Below are positions 16,047 through 17,913 of a stretch of 17,913 bases of DNA, piece after piece. The notes under the pieces are model-generated. The model was given only the letters and a program-made list of their open reading frames with translations. It did not search any database and was not told the origin of the DNA. Location of the stretch: positions 1-17,913 of the forward strand of contig KV424185.1 of assembly GCA_001632435.1 (NCBI GenBank), given 5' to 3'. The stretch comes from Calocera cornea HHB12733. Lineage: Eukaryota; Basidiomycota; Dacrymycetes; Dacrymycetales; Dacrymycetaceae. The stretch's first letter is position 1. The number at the start of each line of letters is the position of its first letter. Both the position numbers and the translations under genes were made by a program.

Positions 16047-17913
16047 TCAACCCTGGCTATTGCAGCCCGCCGCGCGCCCGCGAGAAACCAAGATGTCGGA
16101 GACCGATTGGTGGGTGACTGCCCCCGCTCGCGTGCACGCCAGAGCGTTGACCACCCGCGGCTTGACCTTGACCAAGCAGCGCGCCGCGTGCGCGCCGGAG
16201 ACACCGGGCTGTTGGAGGCAGCCTGTGGGGGATTTTCCGCCCGCGCATGCACGTCAAAGCGTTTAATCCGTCGGAGGTGGACCCTGGCTGACCGCGCACG
16301 CGCGAGACCCAGCTGTCGGAGGCCGTAGGTGGGTGATTCCTCGCGCGCCCGTCCACGCCGGAGCGTTTGAGCTATCGGCGCTCGACCCAGGATAAAGCCG
16401 CGCGTTGTACGCAGCACTCCGCGCGCGTGCGAGAACAGAATCTTATGGAGGCATACAGTGTGCGAGTACCCGCCCGCGCATGCATACCAGGGTCTTTGAT
16501 CTGTCCACGCTCGACCTAGCTCACGCAGCGCAGCAGGAGCGAGCGCCGGAGAACGAGTTGGTGGCGGCAGACAGTCCGCAATTGTTCGCGCACCGACGAC
16601 TGCTTCAGCGGTCGGAGACAGACTGCGGGTGATTGTGCGCGCGCGCGTGCATGCCATCGCGTTAGAGATGTCGGCGCCGGACCCTGGCTAGGGCGGCGCG
16701 CCGCGCTAGCCTACGATTGCCCCAGTTGTCGAGGACAGGATGTGGGGGATTGCGCGCGGGCGCGTGCACGCCATGGCGTTGAATCTGTGGGAGCCGGAAC
16801 CTGGCTGCGGCCGCACGCCGCGCGCGCCTACGATTGCCCCAGCTGTCGAGGACAATATGTGGGGGATTGCGCGCGCGCGCATGCATGCTACCGCGTGAGA
16901 ACTATCGGAGCCGGACACTGGATAGGGCAGCGCGCCGCGCTAGCCTGAAGACACGATGTGGGGGATTGCGCGCGCGTGTTCATGCCATCCCTTTGGATCT
17001 ATCGGAGCCGGACCCTGGCTGGTCCCGCCCGCGCCGCGTACTTACGACTGCCCAATTTCAGGAAGACACACTGTGAGGGATTGGGCGCGCGCGTGTGCAT
17101 TGCATCACGTTGGATCTGTCGGAGCCAGTTCCTGGCTGCGGTCGCACGCCGCGCTAGCCTGCGATTGGCCTAGCTCTCCAAGACACGATGTGCGGGATGG
17201 CGGGCGCGTGCGTGCATGAGGGGCCGTTTTATTTGTCGGAGCTGGATCCTGGCTAGGGCTGCGCGGCGCCGACGACGGCCCACCTGCCGAAGACAGACTG
17301 TGGGTGATTGCCCGCGCGCGTGTGCCTGCCATGGCGTTGGAGCTGTCGGAGCGGGCCCCTGGCTGGTGCCGCGCGCGCCGCCTACCACCGATTGCACAGC
17401 TCTCGAAACCACAATGCCGGGGGTTGCGACCGCGCTCGTGCATGAATGGCGTTTGATCCGTGGGAGCCGGGCCCTGCCTGGTGCCGCGCGCGCCGCGCAC
17501 CACCGATTACCCGACATGTAGAAGACAGATTCTGTGGAATCGTGCGCGCGCGCGTGCCTGCCCTTGCTTGTGATCTGTCGGAGCTGGACCCTGACTTGGG
17601 GGCCGCGCCACGCGCGCCTACCATTGCCCAGCTGCCAAAGGCACGATGTGGGGGATTGCGCGCCCGCGCTTGCAGGCCATCACGGTGGACCTGTCGGCGC
17701 CGACCCCTGGCAGGTGCCGCGCGCGCCGCGCACCTACGACTGCCCAATTTCTGGAAGACAGACCGTGAGGAATTGGGCGCGCGCGCGTGCATGCCATCAC
17801 GTTGAATCTGTCGGGGGAGGACCGTGGCTGGTGCCGCGCGCGCCGCACACCTTCGACTGCCCAAATACTGGAAGAGAGACGGTGAGGGATTGGGCGCGCG
17901 CGCGTGCATGCCA
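16030..17913. repeat. GC-rich tandem satellite, unit about 117 bp, about 16 copies
   Basis: Units begin near 16146, 16261, 16365, 16495, 16661, 16778, 16895, 16991, 17109, 17226, 17336, 17451, 17567, 17684 and 17801, so the modal period is 115-118 bp. One unit is short (96 bp) and one is long (166 bp). Each has the layout GTTGAATCTGTCGGAGCCGG, then ACCCTGGCTGG, a GCGCGCCGCGC stretch, CTACGACTGCCCA, GAAGACA..TGTGGGGGATTG, and a (GC)n tract ending GTGCATGCCATC. The leftmost copies are much more diverged than those to the right, as expected when homogenisation fades at an array edge. The array runs off the end of the window. Confidence 0.9.

Noticed and set aside
16043..17909. Many long open frames on both strands in the right-hand array
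   Set aside because: The common unit length, 117 bp, is a multiple of three and lacks stops in several frames, so frames persist by chance. The Arg/Ala-rich products simply repeat the satellite.
1..17913. Transposon, CRISPR array, tRNA or rRNA
   Set aside because: I saw no transposase or reverse-transcriptase motifs, no long terminal or inverted repeats, no regular short repeats with unique spacers, and no tRNA-like or rRNA-like sequence. A profile search was not possible.

Overview
The window is one chromosome end of a filamentous fungus, most probably a basidiomycete (Agaricomycetes). It opens with about 95 bases of pure CCCTAA repeat, the fungal/vertebrate telomere type read inwards. The genes have short introns (54-90 nt) with CTGAC/CTAAC-type branch sites. 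The DNA is GC-rich, and F-box/LRR-like and MYND-finger genes of this style are usually expanded in mushroom-forming fungi. The taxon is an inference; no marker gene is present.

Layout, left to right. The telomere (1-95) joins directly onto the remains of an exon of a gene lying at 95-1165. An intact paralogue of that gene lies at 2061-3633. Both encode a putative zinc-metallopeptidase-like protein with an HExxH motif, followed by a conserved GESGE..E block. They share two introns at the same positions and phases, and the first is a GC-AG intron in both copies. A gene-poor stretch (3634-5319) carries decayed relics of a GC-rich minisatellite. Next come three paralogous F-box/LRR-like genes on the minus strand (5320-6999, 7704-9599, 12018-13750), each with one phase-0 intron just after the F-box. 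Between the second and third lies a heavily disrupted MYND zinc-finger pseudogene on the plus strand (9843-11450). An intronless minus-strand gene of unknown function (14231-15244) has a coiled coil and a Ser/Glu-rich tail, and faces a small divergent plus-strand ORF (15624-16046). From about 16030 to the window edge there is a tandem array of roughly 16 GC-rich units of about 117 bp.

No operon logic applies. This is a typical subtelomere, with gene families in tandem, decaying copies, repeat expansion and truncation by the telomere. The F-box proteins are probably substrate adaptors of SCF ubiquitin ligases. The HExxH proteins are possible proteases of unknown target. No direct functional link between the genes can be shown from sequence. 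No transposon, tRNA, rRNA or CRISPR array was recognised. All gene models below were spliced by hand from reading frame, splice signals and paralogue comparison, and none is supported by transcript data.
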